Position numbers and translations under genes: made by a program. The notes beneath the pieces are model-generated. The model saw nothing but the letters and a program-made list of their open reading frames with translations. It did not search any database and was not told the origin of the DNA. DNA of 32,777 nt from Rhodospirillaceae bacterium (lineage in GTDB: Bacteria > Pseudomonadota > Alphaproteobacteria > Bin65): the NCBI GenBank assembly GCA_009840595.1, contig VXNK01000060.1, positions 1-32,777 of the forward strand, given 5' to 3'. Below are positions 6,630 through 15,421 of this stretch, in pieces. Position 1 is the first letter of the stretch. The number at the start of each line of letters is the position of its first letter.

Positions 6630-8138
6630 ATGCCGGCCGAACCCGCCGGCGCCGCAATCCTGGCGATCGACCAGGGCACGACGAGCAGCCGGGCCATCGC
6701 CTTCGACCGCGCCGGCGGCATCGTCGCCACCGCGCAGCTGCCGCTGCCCCAGCATTTCCCGCGCGACGGTTGGGTCGAGCAGGACCCGGAGGACATCTGG
6801 CGCACCGTGCTCGACACGGCCCGGCAGGCGGCGGCCGAAGCGCAGGGCAAGGGCTTCGACATCGCCGCCGTCGGCATCGTCAACCAGCGCGAGACGACGG
6901 TCCTGTGGGAGCGCGGGACCGGCCGGGCGGTCCACAACGCCATCGTCTGGCAGGACCGGCGCGGCGCGGCGCGCTGCTGGAACCTGGTCGCCGACGGCGC
7001 GGCGCCCGCGATCCGCAAGACGACCGGGCTGGTGCCCGATTCCTACTTCTCCGCCACCAAGCTGGAATGGTTGCTCGGCCATGTCGACGGCGCCGGCGCG
7101 GCGGCGCGCAACGGGGACCTCGCCTTCGGCACGGTCGACAGCTTCCTGCTCTGGCGCCTGACCGGCGGCGCGGTCCACGCGACCGACGCGACCAACGCCT
7201 CGCGCACCATGCTGTTCGATATCGAGGCGCAGGCCTGGGACGACGCCCTGTGCCGGGAGTTCGGCGTGCCGGCCGCGGTGCTGCCCGAGGTGCGGGACAG
7301 CGCCGGCGGCTTCGGCATGGCCGACCCGGCGATATTCGGCGCGCCGGTCCCGATTACCGGCATCGCCGGCGACCAGCAGGCGGCGCTGGTCGGGCAGGGC
7401 TGCCTGACGCCGGGCATGGCCAAGAGCACCTACGGCACCGGCTGCTTCATCCTGATCAACGCTGGGCGGGAGCGGCCCGAATCCGGCGAAGGCATCCTGG
7501 CGACCGTCGCCTGGCGGCTCGGCGGCGACACCGTCTATGCCGTCGAGGGCGCCATCTTCAACGCCGGCACCGCGGTCCAGTGGCTGCGCGACGGACTGGG
7601 CGTCATCGCCGACAGCGCGGCGAGCGAAGCGCTGGCCGCCGTCCTGCCGGACAATGGCGGCGTCTACCTCGTGCCGGCCTTCACCGGCCTCGGCGCGCCC
7701 TGGTGGGACGCCGGCGCGCGCGGCGGCCTGTTCGGCCTGACGCGGGACACCGGCGCGGCCCATCTGGCGCGCGCGGCGCTCGAGGCGTGCGGCTACCAGA
7801 CCGCCGACCTGCTCGAAGCGATGGCCGGGGACCCGCGGGAAGCGGGCGCGGGCCGGCTGCGCGTCGACGGCGGCATGGCGGCGAACGACTGGCTGATGCA
7901 GTTCATCGCCGACATCGCCAGCGCCCCGGTCGAGCGCCCGGCGGTGACCGAGACCACGGCCCTCGGCGCCGCCCTGCTCGCCGGCGTCGGCGCGGGGCTC
8001 TACGATTCGCTCGACGACGCGGTCGCCGCAACCTGGCGCCCCGACCGGATTTTCACACCGTCGATGCCGGCTGACCGCCGCAAGGCCCTGCTGGCCGGCT
8101 GGCGCGCCGCGGTGGACCGGGTGCGCAGCGGGTCGTAG
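6630..8138 (+). CDS. glpK: glycerol kinase
   Basis: A 502-residue FGGY-family kinase that phosphorylates glycerol to sn-glycerol 3-phosphate with ATP. Its length equals that of E. coli GlpK. Diagnostic stretches are the nucleotide-binding AIDQGTTSSRAIAFD (12-26), INQRET-like VNQRETTVLW, the AGDQQAALVGQ segment, KSTYGTGCF and the C-terminal LRVDGGMAANDWLMQ, all at family positions. The ATG at 6630 is preferred because it gives the GlpK N-terminus; an in-frame TTG at 6615 lies inside the GST gene. Neither a glycerol facilitator (glpF) nor a glpD gene is adjacent, and pairing with a GST gene is unusual. The stop codon sits directly against the integrase remnant, so the original downstream neighbours may have been lost. 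Confidence 0.95.
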   Translation: MPAEPAGAAILAIDQGTTSSRAIAFDRAGGIVATAQLPLPQHFPRDGWVEQDPEDIWRTVLDTARQAAAEAQGKGFDIAAVGIVNQRETTVLWERGTGRAVHNAIVWQDRRGAARCWNLVADGAAPAIRKTTGLVPDSYFSATKLEWLLGHVDGAGAAARNGDLAFGTVDSFLLWRLTGGAVHATDATNASRTMLFDIEAQAWDDALCREFGVPAAVLPEVRDSAGGFGMADPAIFGAPVPITGIAGDQQAALVGQGCLTPGMAKSTYGTGCFILINAGRERPESGEGILATVAWRLGGDTVYAVEGAIFNAGTAVQWLRDGLGVIADSAASEALAAVLPDNGGVYLVPAFTGLGAPWWDAGARGGLFGLTRDTGAAHLARAALEACGYQTADLLEAMAGDPREAGAGRLRVDGGMAANDWLMQFIADIASAPVERPAVTETTALGAALLAGVGAGLYDSLDDAVAATWRPDRIFTPSMPADRRKALLAGWRAAVDRVRSGS

Positions 8139-8139
8139 A

Positions 8140-8948
8140 GCCGCCGAGATCATCACCGCGGCGCGCACCGGCCGGGACCCGGCGGCGGCCGGCGGTCGCG
8201 GTGGCAGGGGGCCGACCGTGGCCGAACTGGCGCAGCGGTTCCTGGAGGAGTATGTCCCCGCCCACTGCAAGCCGGGGACCCGGACGGTCTACCGCCGCGC
8301 CTTTGTGAACCATGTCATCCCGTGGCTCGGCGCCCGCCGGGTGGCGGACGTCGAGCGTGCCGACATCGTCGCCCTGCACCATGCCTTGCGGGCGACGCTC
8401 TACCAGGCCAACCGGACGGTCCAGATCTGTCGCGCCTCTTCACCCTCGCCGAGGTCTGGGGCCTGCGCCCGGACGGCTCCAACCCGTGCCGGCACGTCAG
8501 GCGGTTCCGCGAGGAGAAGTGCGAGCGCTTCCTGTCCGACGCGGAATACGCGCGCCTCGGCGCGGCCCTGAAGGCGGGCGAGGCGCAGGGGCTGGAGCCG
8601 CCCGAGGTCATTGCGGCGATCCGGCTGCTGATGCTGACCGGCTGCCGGCGCTCGGAGATCCTGACCCTGCACTGGGACCATGTCGACCTGGAGGCCGGGG
8701 ATCTGCGCCTGCCGGATTCCAAAACCGGGGCCAAGACGGTGCATCTGGGCGACCCGGCGATCGCCGTGCTGCGCGCCATCCCGCGGCGCGACGGCGATCC
8801 CTTCGTCATCGCCGGGAGCGCGCCCGGCCGTCCGATGAAGGACCTGCACCATTACTGGCAGCGCATCCGCAGGCGGGCCGGCCTGGAAGGCGTGCGCATC
8901 CACGACCTGCGTCACCCCTATGCCAGCAGCGGCCTGCTGGTCGGCGAG
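8140..8948 (+). pseudogene. tyrosine-recombinase (phage-type integrase) remnant, frameshifted and truncated at both ends
   Basis: Integrase-like sequence starts immediately after the glpK stop, in frame with AAEIITAARTGRDPAAAGG and then VAELAQRFLEEYVPAHCKPG (GTG at 8218). This is the SAM-like core-binding domain without its N-terminal arm. At about 8424 the frame breaks: YQANRTVQ in one frame is followed by DLSRLFTLAEVWGLRPDGSN in another. Restoring one base would rejoin them. The catalytic domain keeps the first Arg (LTGCRRSEIL), the SKTG lysine and HDLRH (8901-8915). The homology stops at SGLLVGE, before the last histidine/tryptophan and the nucleophilic tyrosine. Complete members continue with a KLLGH-type block and the tyrosine. 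It cannot be active and marks past integration of a mobile element next to glpK. Confidence 0.85.
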
Positions 8949-9128
8949 GTCATTGGTGTGCATATCGAAAGCGACTGTATCGTCGACGGCCGTGTCGACT
9001 TCGCTCGCCTCGATCCCATCGGGCGGCTCGGCTACACGGACTATGTGCGCGTCGACAACACCTTCGAGATGATCCTGAAAGAAATTTATGTGCTGACGCG
9101 GCCCGACGCCGGACCACCCAAGACCTGA
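8937..9128 (+). pseudogene. C-terminal remnant of a flavin-reductase-like (DIM6/NTAB, FMN-binding split-barrel) protein
   Basis: After the integrase motif the same frame continues as VGEVIGVHIESDCIVDGRVD and then FARLDPIGRLGYTDYVRVDN, ending in a proline-rich tail and TGA at 9126-9128. Flavin-reductase-like proteins that bind FMN end with a GEVVGIHI...DGRVD...PIARLGYMDY pattern, and this matches closely. Only about 60 of the expected 170-200 residues remain. The join lies within codons for L-V-G-E-V (8937-8951), which both families can encode, so a deletion at short shared sequence is likely. Called from motif memory, without an alignment. Confidence 0.65.
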
Positions 9129-9172
9129 ACCGCGCTCAATCCCGCTCTTTCCACCTCAGATCACGTCGGGCG

Positions 9173-10648
9173 CTACCCGCCGGATTCCAACTGCCCCTCC
9201 TGCCCATAGAATTGACGCAAGGCAGCCCGGTAGCGTTCCAGTGTCGGAATAAAGGCGTTTGCCGCGTTTGCGCCTGCCGCAGCCTGGGCATGCAGTTCGT
9301 CGACCGCTCCAGCTTCATCGAGCCCCAGAACGCGCCCGTTCCTTACGATTTCGCGCCCGCTGGACCATACGGACGAAATGTGGTCCCGCGTTGCCCGGCC
9401 GAGCAGAATGTCGACCTCCGAGGTTCTGGAACTGACGACATCGCCGCCCAACAAGTCCCAGTCGAAGAGTATTAGGTCGGCCGGCGCGCCCACCCCTATG
9501 GTGCCGTCGCGCTCGCTTCCGTCGATGGCGCGAAATCCGGAAGAGGTCGCTGCATTTAACACATCCGCGGCCGAGAGACCCGGATCGAGCGAATTTCCGC
9601 GGTGCAGGCGATAGAACAGCCGGAGCTCGCGGAGTGCGTCGTCGTCGTCGTCGATGGACAAGGAATCGACGCCAACCGCAAGCCGCACCCCGCGCCGGGC
9701 AAACTCGGCCGCCGGCGCAATGCCGGAACCGAGGCGCAGGTTCGAACTGCTGTTGACCGCGATCGTCACACCGCGTTCGGCCAGGAGATCGCATTCATCC
9801 GGCCGCAACCAGACGCAATGGGCCAGGGTAAGCCGGGGCGAAAGCAAGCCGAGATCGTCCAGATGCGCCGCGAAACCGCCGGGAAAGCGGTCATCGGCCC
9901 AGGCGCGCTGGCGGTGCGTTTCCTGACAATGCATATGCACGCGCCGGCCGGTGTCGGCAGACGCTTCTGCCACGCGGCAAAGCAGCTCGTCCGACGCCCA
10001 TTCCAGTCCGAAGGGACCGAACTGGACATCGACCGACGCCGATTCGCATTGCCGCGCGATCTCGTCGACCATCGCGATTTGCGCGTCTGCAGACGGCAGC
10101 GGTCCGGCCCAGCGCGCGCGTAACTCTTCGCGATCTGCCTCGCCGAGAAGGGCAAGGATTTTTTCGTCATCGCAATAGGCAAGGCGATGGCGATCCACCA
10201 TCGGAACGACGAAGGCCATGCGCAATCCGACGTCCTGCACCGCCCGGCAAACGGCCTGCGCTTCGTCCATTAGCCTGTCGAACCGTTGCGGCATATGGCA
10301 ATGCACGGTCGCGGCAACCCCGGACCGCGCCATGCGGGAAAACGCCGTGGCGGCGAGCAAATACGGATCGACCGGCGGATGAAGGGCGGAGGCGGCCGCC
10401 AGCCAGATCTCCAGCGCATCGTCCAGCGCGCCGTATGCGAGACGGCTCAATCCCCGCCCGTGATCGTGGGCGTTTGCCAGTGCCGGCATGGCGAAGAGCG
10501 GCGGAGAACCTTCCGCCTGTCCTTCATGCATATCGGAAATCGTGCCATCCCGGATCTCGATCCAGCGGTTGTATGCAGCCCCAGCTCGGTCGGGCGTCAC
10601 GAGCAGCCGGTGGGCGAATATCTGCGTTGTGTCCGATGGGGCGGTCAT
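9173..10648 (-). CDS. amidohydrolase-superfamily metal-dependent hydrolase (cytosine deaminase / TRZ-ATZ-like)
   Basis: A 491-residue TIM-barrel hydrolase. Metal and catalytic positions are all present: H61-D-H63 after beta-strand 1, H240 with E243 in VHMHCQETH, H277 in LTLAHC and D328 in AVGVDSL. This is the mononuclear pattern of cytosine, guanine and creatinine deaminases and chloro-triazine hydrolases. The N-terminal 50 and C-terminal ~90 residues form the composite beta-sandwich, ending with GTIGVGAPADLILFD and the usual SSGREIVRNGRV strand. It is the last gene of a TRAP transporter operon, and its ATG overlaps the dctM stop by 4 bp. The compound carried by the transporter is therefore probably its substrate. 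Deamination or opening of a cyclic amide is the best guess. The last 30 residues are an extra tail of no known role. Confidence 0.88.
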   Translation of the reverse strand: MTAPSDTTQIFAHRLLVTPDRAGAAYNRWIEIRDGTISDMHEGQAEGSPPLFAMPALANAHDHGRGLSRLAYGALDDALEIWLAAASALHPPVDPYLLAATAFSRMARSGVAATVHCHMPQRFDRLMDEAQAVCRAVQDVGLRMAFVVPMVDRHRLAYCDDEKILALLGEADREELRARWAGPLPSADAQIAMVDEIARQCESASVDVQFGPFGLEWASDELLCRVAEASADTGRRVHMHCQETHRQRAWADDRFPGGFAAHLDDLGLLSPRLTLAHCVWLRPDECDLLAERGVTIAVNSSSNLRLGSGIAPAAEFARRGVRLAVGVDSLSIDDDDDALRELRLFYRLHRGNSLDPGLSAADVLNAATSSGFRAIDGSERDGTIGVGAPADLILFDWDLLGGDVVSSRTSEVDILLGRATRDHISSVWSSGREIVRNGRVLGLDEAGAVDELHAQAAAGANAANAFIPTLERYRAALRQFYGQEGQLESGG

Positions 10649-11964
10649 GGCCGAATGATCAGGTTGGGCAACCAGGTCGCCAGCGCGGGATAGACGACGA
10701 CAAGAATCAGCACCAGCAATTCGAGAGCGATGAACGGCCCTGCGGCGACGTAGACCTGACGCAGGGTAATCTCCGGCGGCGCCACGCCTTTCATAACGAA
10801 AAGAAGCAGTCCGAACGGCGGCGTGGTCAGGCTGACTTCGAGCACAACCAGAAGCAGGACGCCATACCAGACCAGATCGAATCCGGCGTGCTGGGCCAGC
10901 GGCATGAAGAAAGGCAGGGTGATCAGCATCATCGACAGCTGATCGATGAACGCGCCGAGCGCGAGCAGGATCAGCAGCATCAGGATGAGCAGGGTAATCG
11001 GACTGAAATCAAGTTCGATGGTGATTTCCAGCAGGCCGTCGACGGTGCCCGAGAAGGCGAGAATCTGGGCGAAGGTAACCGACGCGCAGATGATGAACAG
11101 CGCCATGCCGGTCACCTTGGCCGCTTCGACGAGGGCCGTGCGAAGGGCATGCCGCGTCAGGCAGCGATAGGCGACCGCCGCAATGACCGCGCCGACCGCG
11201 CCCAGCGCGGCCGATTCCGTCGGCGTCGCCCAGCCTGCGAGGATGCTGCCGACGACCAGGACGAACAGCGTCATCAGCGGCACCACGTAGATCAGGAACG
11301 GTATAAACCGGTCGCCCGGCGCCAGGTCCTCCTGGACATAGGCCGGCGCCAGACCGGGGTTGAGGCGGCAACGCACGACGATATAGGCGAAGAAGAGCAG
11401 GGCGATGAGAAGGCCGGGCACGATGCCGGCGATCAGCAGTTCGGCGACCGGCATCTGCGCCAGGCTGGCCAGAAGCACCGCTAGCGCCGACGGCGGAATG
11501 AGCATCGCGATGCCGCCTGTCCCGAGGATCGGGCCCATCGCCATCGACGGGTGGTAGCCGCGGCGCTGCATTTCCGGGAGCAGGGAACTGCCGAGCATGG
11601 CGACATTGGCCATCGTCGAGCCGGAGAGGGTCGAGAATATCGTGCCGCCCGTGACCGCAACCAGCGACAGGCGCCCCGGCACCCGGGCGATCAGGCGATC
11701 GACCGCATCGATGGCGCGAAACGCCATGCCGGTGTGAAACATGATCTCGCCCATCAGGATAAACAGCGGGATCGGTGCGAGGGAAAAGGTCGTGACCGAC
11801 CAGACGGCATTGCGCACCAGCTGCATGAGGCCCGCCTCGCCACCGAGGAAAACCACTGCGCCGACCAGATTGACCGCAAAAAAGGAAAAGGCGACCGGCA
11901 GACCGGTCGCCATGAAAAGGATCAGCATGCCGAGCAGCATGCCAAGCGCGAAATACCATTCCAC
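10645..11964 (-). CDS. dctM: TRAP transporter large permease (DctM family), system 1
   Basis: A 439-residue inner-membrane protein with about 12 hydrophobic segments. It is the channel-forming subunit of a sodium-driven TRAP transporter. Family signatures visible are PIPLFILMGEIMFHTGMA (about 64-81), the SGSTMANVAMLG loop, the GTGGIAMLIPPSA segment and, near the C-terminus, LTTPPFGLLLFVMKGV. The start is a GTG at 11964, three bases after the dctQ stop, and the stop overlaps the amidohydrolase ATG. Gene order dctP-dctQ-dctM-amidohydrolase is one transcription unit. Confidence 0.95.
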   Translation of the reverse strand: MEWYFALGMLLGMLILFMATGLPVAFSFFAVNLVGAVVFLGGEAGLMQLVRNAVWSVTTFSLAPIPLFILMGEIMFHTGMAFRAIDAVDRLIARVPGRLSLVAVTGGTIFSTLSGSTMANVAMLGSSLLPEMQRRGYHPSMAMGPILGTGGIAMLIPPSALAVLLASLAQMPVAELLIAGIVPGLLIALLFFAYIVVRCRLNPGLAPAYVQEDLAPGDRFIPFLIYVVPLMTLFVLVVGSILAGWATPTESAALGAVGAVIAAVAYRCLTRHALRTALVEAAKVTGMALFIICASVTFAQILAFSGTVDGLLEITIELDFSPITLLILMLLILLALGAFIDQLSMMLITLPFFMPLAQHAGFDLVWYGVLLLVVLEVSLTTPPFGLLLFVMKGVAPPEITLRQVYVAAGPFIALELLVLILVVVYPALATWLPNLIIRP

Positions 11965-11967
11965 CGG

Positions 11968-12489
11968 TCAGAGGCCGGTATCGACCGGCCGGGCGGCGGG
12001 CTCTTCGCCGGAGGCGGCGACCCACCGAAAGAGCCTGCAGACGAATTCGATTGCCATCAGCGCGCCGGATACCGGCACAAGGGCGAAGAGCCACCATTCG
12101 CGGATCGTCATGATCTTGAAGATTTTCGTGTCGGCCGCGTAGAGCTCGATGGTCGAGCGCAGCCCGTAGTAGAAAATCACGGCGCACACGATCAGGCCGG
12201 CGGAATTGGCGACCAGCGCCAGGATGCGGCGCCCGCGCGGCCCGACGATTTCGACCAGCAGATCGACGCTCACATGCGCCGAATGCTTCAGAACCCACGG
12301 CGCGGCGAGAAAGGTCACGGCGAGCAGGCTGTATTCGACGATCTCGATCATCCAGGGCAGCGACCCGAGGCCGGTCCCCCGGACGACGATTTCCGCGGTA
12401 ATGCCGAGGACGACGAACGCCAGCAGGAGAGCCGCGATTATCCCCAGCGCCTCCAGCAGCGCGTCGTACACTTTCGAAAGCCGCACCAT
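11968..12489 (-). CDS. dctQ: TRAP transporter small permease (DctQ family), system 1
   Basis: A 173-residue protein with four membrane segments, at about 16-34, 50-66, 85-110 and 130-150. It links the binding protein to DctM. The VSVDLLVEIVGPRGRRI loop after the second helix is the DctQ hallmark. The ATG at 12489 gives MVRLSKVYDALLEAL, a normal DctQ start, with only a weak GGAGA about 15 nt upstream. An in-frame TTG at 12549, four bases after the dctP stop, would add 20 residues of unlike composition and is less likely. The C-terminal ~20 residues after the last helix are cytoplasmic and polar. Confidence 0.88.
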   Translation of the reverse strand: MVRLSKVYDALLEALGIIAALLLAFVVLGITAEIVVRGTGLGSLPWMIEIVEYSLLAVTFLAAPWVLKHSAHVSVDLLVEIVGPRGRRILALVANSAGLIVCAVIFYYGLRSTIELYAADTKIFKIMTIREWWLFALVPVSGALMAIEFVCRLFRWVAASGEEPAARPVDTGL

Positions 12490-12553
12490 CGGCGGACAGG
12501 TCTCCGGCGTCAGCGGCCGGCGGCGATCACCGCCGGCTCGCTGCTCCAAGAAT

Positions 12554-13543
12554 CTATTTCAGTTCCGTCAGCTTGCGGATCTTCGGCCCGTTGACCGGGT
12601 CCTTCTTCATCACGTCTGCCCAGCCTGCCCGTGTCGCCGTTTCGAGGAACTTCTTGCGCTCGGCGCCTTCGAGCACGATCGCCTTGACGCCGTCGCGCGC
12701 CTGCAGGGCCCGCTGGCTCTTGTTCGTTTCCTCGCGCTTGGTGCCGAACTCATTCTCCAGGCGGATCTGAACGTCGTTCAGCACTTTCTGCTGCGCCGGC
12801 GTCAGCTTCTTCCAGGTGTCGAGGTTGACCAGCACGCTGACCTCGGCTGTGAAGAAGCCGGGCTCGACCCGGTATTTGAGCACCTTCTGCCAGCCCCAGG
12901 CATGAATGCCCCACAACGGCCAGCCGAGCCCGTCGAACACGCCGCGTTCGAGGCCGGCATAAGCCTGGCTTGGCGGCGTGGTGATCATGACGCCGCCCAG
13001 CGCCTCGATGAACGACTGGTAAACCGAGGTGCCGCGGATCTTGAAGCCCTTCAGGCTTGCGCCCTGGATCGGTTTGGTCAGGTAGAAATGGAAATTCACC
13101 CCGTCGCCCCAACGCCCGAGATAGTGGACGTTCATCTTTTCGGCATGGAGCGGACGCAGCAGCGCGAAGGTCCCGTTGGTGCGCTGCTGCTGGACCGGCA
13201 CAGTCGACATCTTCTGCGCGTCGGCGATCGGCAACAGCTTGTTGTAGAAGGTGCCGGACAAATGAACGAGATCGAGCACACCGGACTTCACGGCGTTGCC
13301 CATCTGGAACGGGTTCATCGCCTTGAAGCCCGCGGCCACCATCTTGACCTGCAATCCATGGGCCGCGCCGGCCTCGTTGGCGCGCTTTATCCATGTCCGG
13401 ATATGCGGATACCAGATGCGGTCCACCGACGGCAGAAAGGTACCCGCTTTCAGTGTGACGGTGTCGGCGGCGGCGGCCGTACCCGCCAGTTGCGCGCCAA
13501 GTATGACGGCGCCGGCAATACCAATTCCCGATTTTGCGAACAT
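12554..13543 (-). CDS. dctP: TRAP transporter substrate-binding protein (DctP family), system 1
   Basis: A 329-residue periplasmic binding protein. A Sec signal peptide is clear: a short basic start, a hydrophobic core GIAGAVILGAQLAG and an AAAA|D cleavage site near residue 26. The LKGFKIRG segment carries the family arginine that usually pairs with the ligand carboxylate, and it is followed by the GLERGVFDGLGWPLWG motif. The start at 13543 is set by GGGGAGAAATCG before the ATG; longer in-frame readings have no membrane signal. It diverges from the FAH-family gene, so the two units probably share control. The ligand is probably a carboxylate and unknown. Confidence 0.93.
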   Translation of the reverse strand: MFAKSGIGIAGAVILGAQLAGTAAAADTVTLKAGTFLPSVDRIWYPHIRTWIKRANEAGAAHGLQVKMVAAGFKAMNPFQMGNAVKSGVLDLVHLSGTFYNKLLPIADAQKMSTVPVQQQRTNGTFALLRPLHAEKMNVHYLGRWGDGVNFHFYLTKPIQGASLKGFKIRGTSVYQSFIEALGGVMITTPPSQAYAGLERGVFDGLGWPLWGIHAWGWQKVLKYRVEPGFFTAEVSVLVNLDTWKKLTPAQQKVLNDVQIRLENEFGTKREETNKSQRALQARDGVKAIVLEGAERKKFLETATRAGWADVMKKDPVNGPKIRKLTELK

Positions 13544-13812
13544 CGATTTCTCCCCTTTGTGACGCGCCCAGACGGCGCCATGCCGTCCAGCCCGTCCCGC
13601 AAGGGCTTCACGCTTCGGCCGGCAGCGGACCCTCCGCCAAATCTGAACCGGGGGCTTCGGCCTGATCCCTGGCGGCTGGACGCAGCGAGGGTCTGTTCGT
13701 AGTGTAGGGTATATCCGGTGAAGCGTCGACCGGCGTTGCCGTTGTGGACGCGGCCGGCTCACGGGGTGCAGGAAAATCCGTGCGCCCGCGGATCGGGATG
13801 GACCGAAGCGAC

Positions 13813-14850
13813 ATGCTAACCTATCGCCTGGCCACGGTGGAACACCGGGGCCGAATCTTTCCCGTTGTCGAGGTCGGGGGAGTCCTCATCGACTTCGGCA
13901 CCGGTTACGAGGCCTACAAGCGGGACACCGGCACGCGCGATTTTTTCAAGGCGAAGCACGGCTACACCATGCTCGACATTCTCGAGGAGTGGGAGCTGTT
14001 CGACGCCGCTCTGGAAGGCTTCGCAGAGCACGCCGCATCGCAGGTCAAGGGAGCCTTGCCGGATTATGCCTACCGGCCGGACGAAGTGACCTTCCTGCCG
14101 CCCGTCCTGTACCCGAACAAGATCCTGAACGCGGGCTCCAACTACTACGACCACGCGCTGGAAATGGGCGCGGCGGCCCCGGACCGGGACAGGCACGAGC
14201 CCTATTTCTTCTATAAGGGCTCAAGGCACAACGCGGTCGGCCATGGCGGGACGGTCTATCTGACGCCGCGCGCGGACTACATCGACTGGGAAGCGGAACT
14301 CGCGGTCGTCATCGGCCGCACGGCCAAGAATGTGCCGGCCGAAAAGGCAATGGACTATGTCGCCGGATTCACCTGCTACAACGACATCTCGGCGCGCGAC
14401 CGCATGATCCGCCACGGCGAGACGTTCGACTACGACTGGTTCGCCAACAAGGGCAACGACAGTTTCGCCCCGATGGGGCCGTTCATCGTGCCGACGAGGT
14501 TCGTCGGGGACCTTTCGGACATCCGCATCAGGTGCTTTCACAACGGCGACAAGGTCCAGGATTTCAGCACCGACAATATCGTTTTTCCGATCCCGGAACT
14601 GATCGCCAACGCGTCCGCGATTACGACCCTGTCGCCCGGCGACGTCATCGCGACGGGAACCGGCGCCGGCGCCGGAATGGCCCACGGCGTCACGGTCGAG
14701 CACGGCGAGATCCACAAGGTTTTCGAGCATATGTACGCGGGCAGGAGCCGCCTGCTGGCGCCGGGCGACACCATTGCCGTCGACATCGAGGGGGTCGGCC
14801 GCCTGGAGAACAGCGTCGCCGCCTATCCGAACGACCCGAACCGCAGCTGA
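13813..14850 (+). CDS. fumarylacetoacetate hydrolase (FAH)-family protein
   Basis: A 345-residue protein. A ~95-residue N-terminal domain precedes the FAH fold, which starts at KILNAGSNYYDHALEMG (103-119). Metal ligands fit E160 and E162 in DWEAELAVVIG and D191 in YNDISARDRM. The C-terminal half has the usual LSPGDVIATGTGAG loop and a GDTIAVDIEGVGRLEN end. Members hydrolyse C-C bonds of beta-diketo acids or decarboxylate or hydrate oxo-acids. Substrates include fumarylpyruvate, 2-oxohept-3-ene-dioate and ureidoglycolate-like compounds, so the reaction is not fixed by family. The ATG at 13813 follows GGATGGA; an upstream ATG at 13798 would add five residues. It is first in an operon with RidA copy 2, 11 bp downstream. 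Confidence 0.88.
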   Translation: MLTYRLATVEHRGRIFPVVEVGGVLIDFGTGYEAYKRDTGTRDFFKAKHGYTMLDILEEWELFDAALEGFAEHAASQVKGALPDYAYRPDEVTFLPPVLYPNKILNAGSNYYDHALEMGAAAPDRDRHEPYFFYKGSRHNAVGHGGTVYLTPRADYIDWEAELAVVIGRTAKNVPAEKAMDYVAGFTCYNDISARDRMIRHGETFDYDWFANKGNDSFAPMGPFIVPTRFVGDLSDIRIRCFHNGDKVQDFSTDNIVFPIPELIANASAITTLSPGDVIATGTGAGAGMAHGVTVEHGEIHKVFEHMYAGRSRLLAPGDTIAVDIEGVGRLENSVAAYPNDPNRS

Positions 14851-14861
14851 GCGGAACGGTC

Positions 14862-15335
14862 ATGCCAGATCGGATCGACCGGCGCCTGCGCGAACTCGGG
14901 ATCGTTCTGCCGGCCCCGGCGCCGGCATTCGCGAGCTACCTTCCCTGGAGAATTTCCGGCAATGCGGTTTACATCTCCGGGCAGGGCCCGCTGGTCGACG
15001 GCAGGATCGAGGAGAAATTCTGCGGTCGGGTCGGCAGCGAACTTACCGTGGAAGAAGGCCAGGCAGCGGCACGGTTGACGGCGCTCAACGTGCTCGCCCA
15101 GCTGAAAGACGCGTGCGGCGGCGATCTGGATCGCGTCGCCGGCTGCATTCAGTTGATGGGCTTCGTGAATTGCGATCCGGGATTCACGCAAACACCGACG
15201 GTGATCAACGGCGGTTCGGACGTGATCGTCGCGGTGTTCGGCGAGAACGGCCGCCATGCACGATACGCCATCGGCTCGCACGCGCTTCCCGCCAACATCT
15301 CCGTTGAGATTGCCGCGATCTTCGAGATCGGCTGA
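14862..15335 (+). CDS. RidA/YjgF/UK114-family protein (copy 2)
   Basis: A 157-residue RidA-fold protein, clearly paralogous to the one at 531-998. Both have the xRELGI...PAPxPAxxSYLPW-type start, SELTVEEGQAAAR helix, NVLAQLKDACGGDLDRV and a GFVN block. Arg134 in HARYAI corresponds to the catalytic Arg105 of RidA. The subgroup is the ~155-residue one often found in catabolic operons rather than the housekeeping RidA. It sits between the FAH-family gene and hyuA, which suggests removal or conversion of an imine/enamine formed in this pathway. The ATG at 14862 follows GCGGAACGG. Confidence 0.88.
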   Translation: MPDRIDRRLRELGIVLPAPAPAFASYLPWRISGNAVYISGQGPLVDGRIEEKFCGRVGSELTVEEGQAAARLTALNVLAQLKDACGGDLDRVAGCIQLMGFVNCDPGFTQTPTVINGGSDVIVAVFGENGRHARYAIGSHALPANISVEIAAIFEIG

Positions 15336-15421
15336 AACGTTGCGGCAGCGACGGCGGCGGTTCGCGCCGGGATAAAGAAGTCCGGCTTACGCCGGCGCCG
15401 ATCGATGCTAAAAGCGGTTTC

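Noticed and set aside
8138..8948. Active integrase defining a genomic island with a tRNA attachment site
   Set aside because: The gene is frameshifted and lacks the catalytic tyrosine, and no tRNA or direct-repeat att pair was found beside it.
10435..11484. Long plus-strand frame rich in Gln, Asp and Arg
   Set aside because: It lies opposite dctM and the amidohydrolase; the composition is what the antisense of membrane proteins gives.
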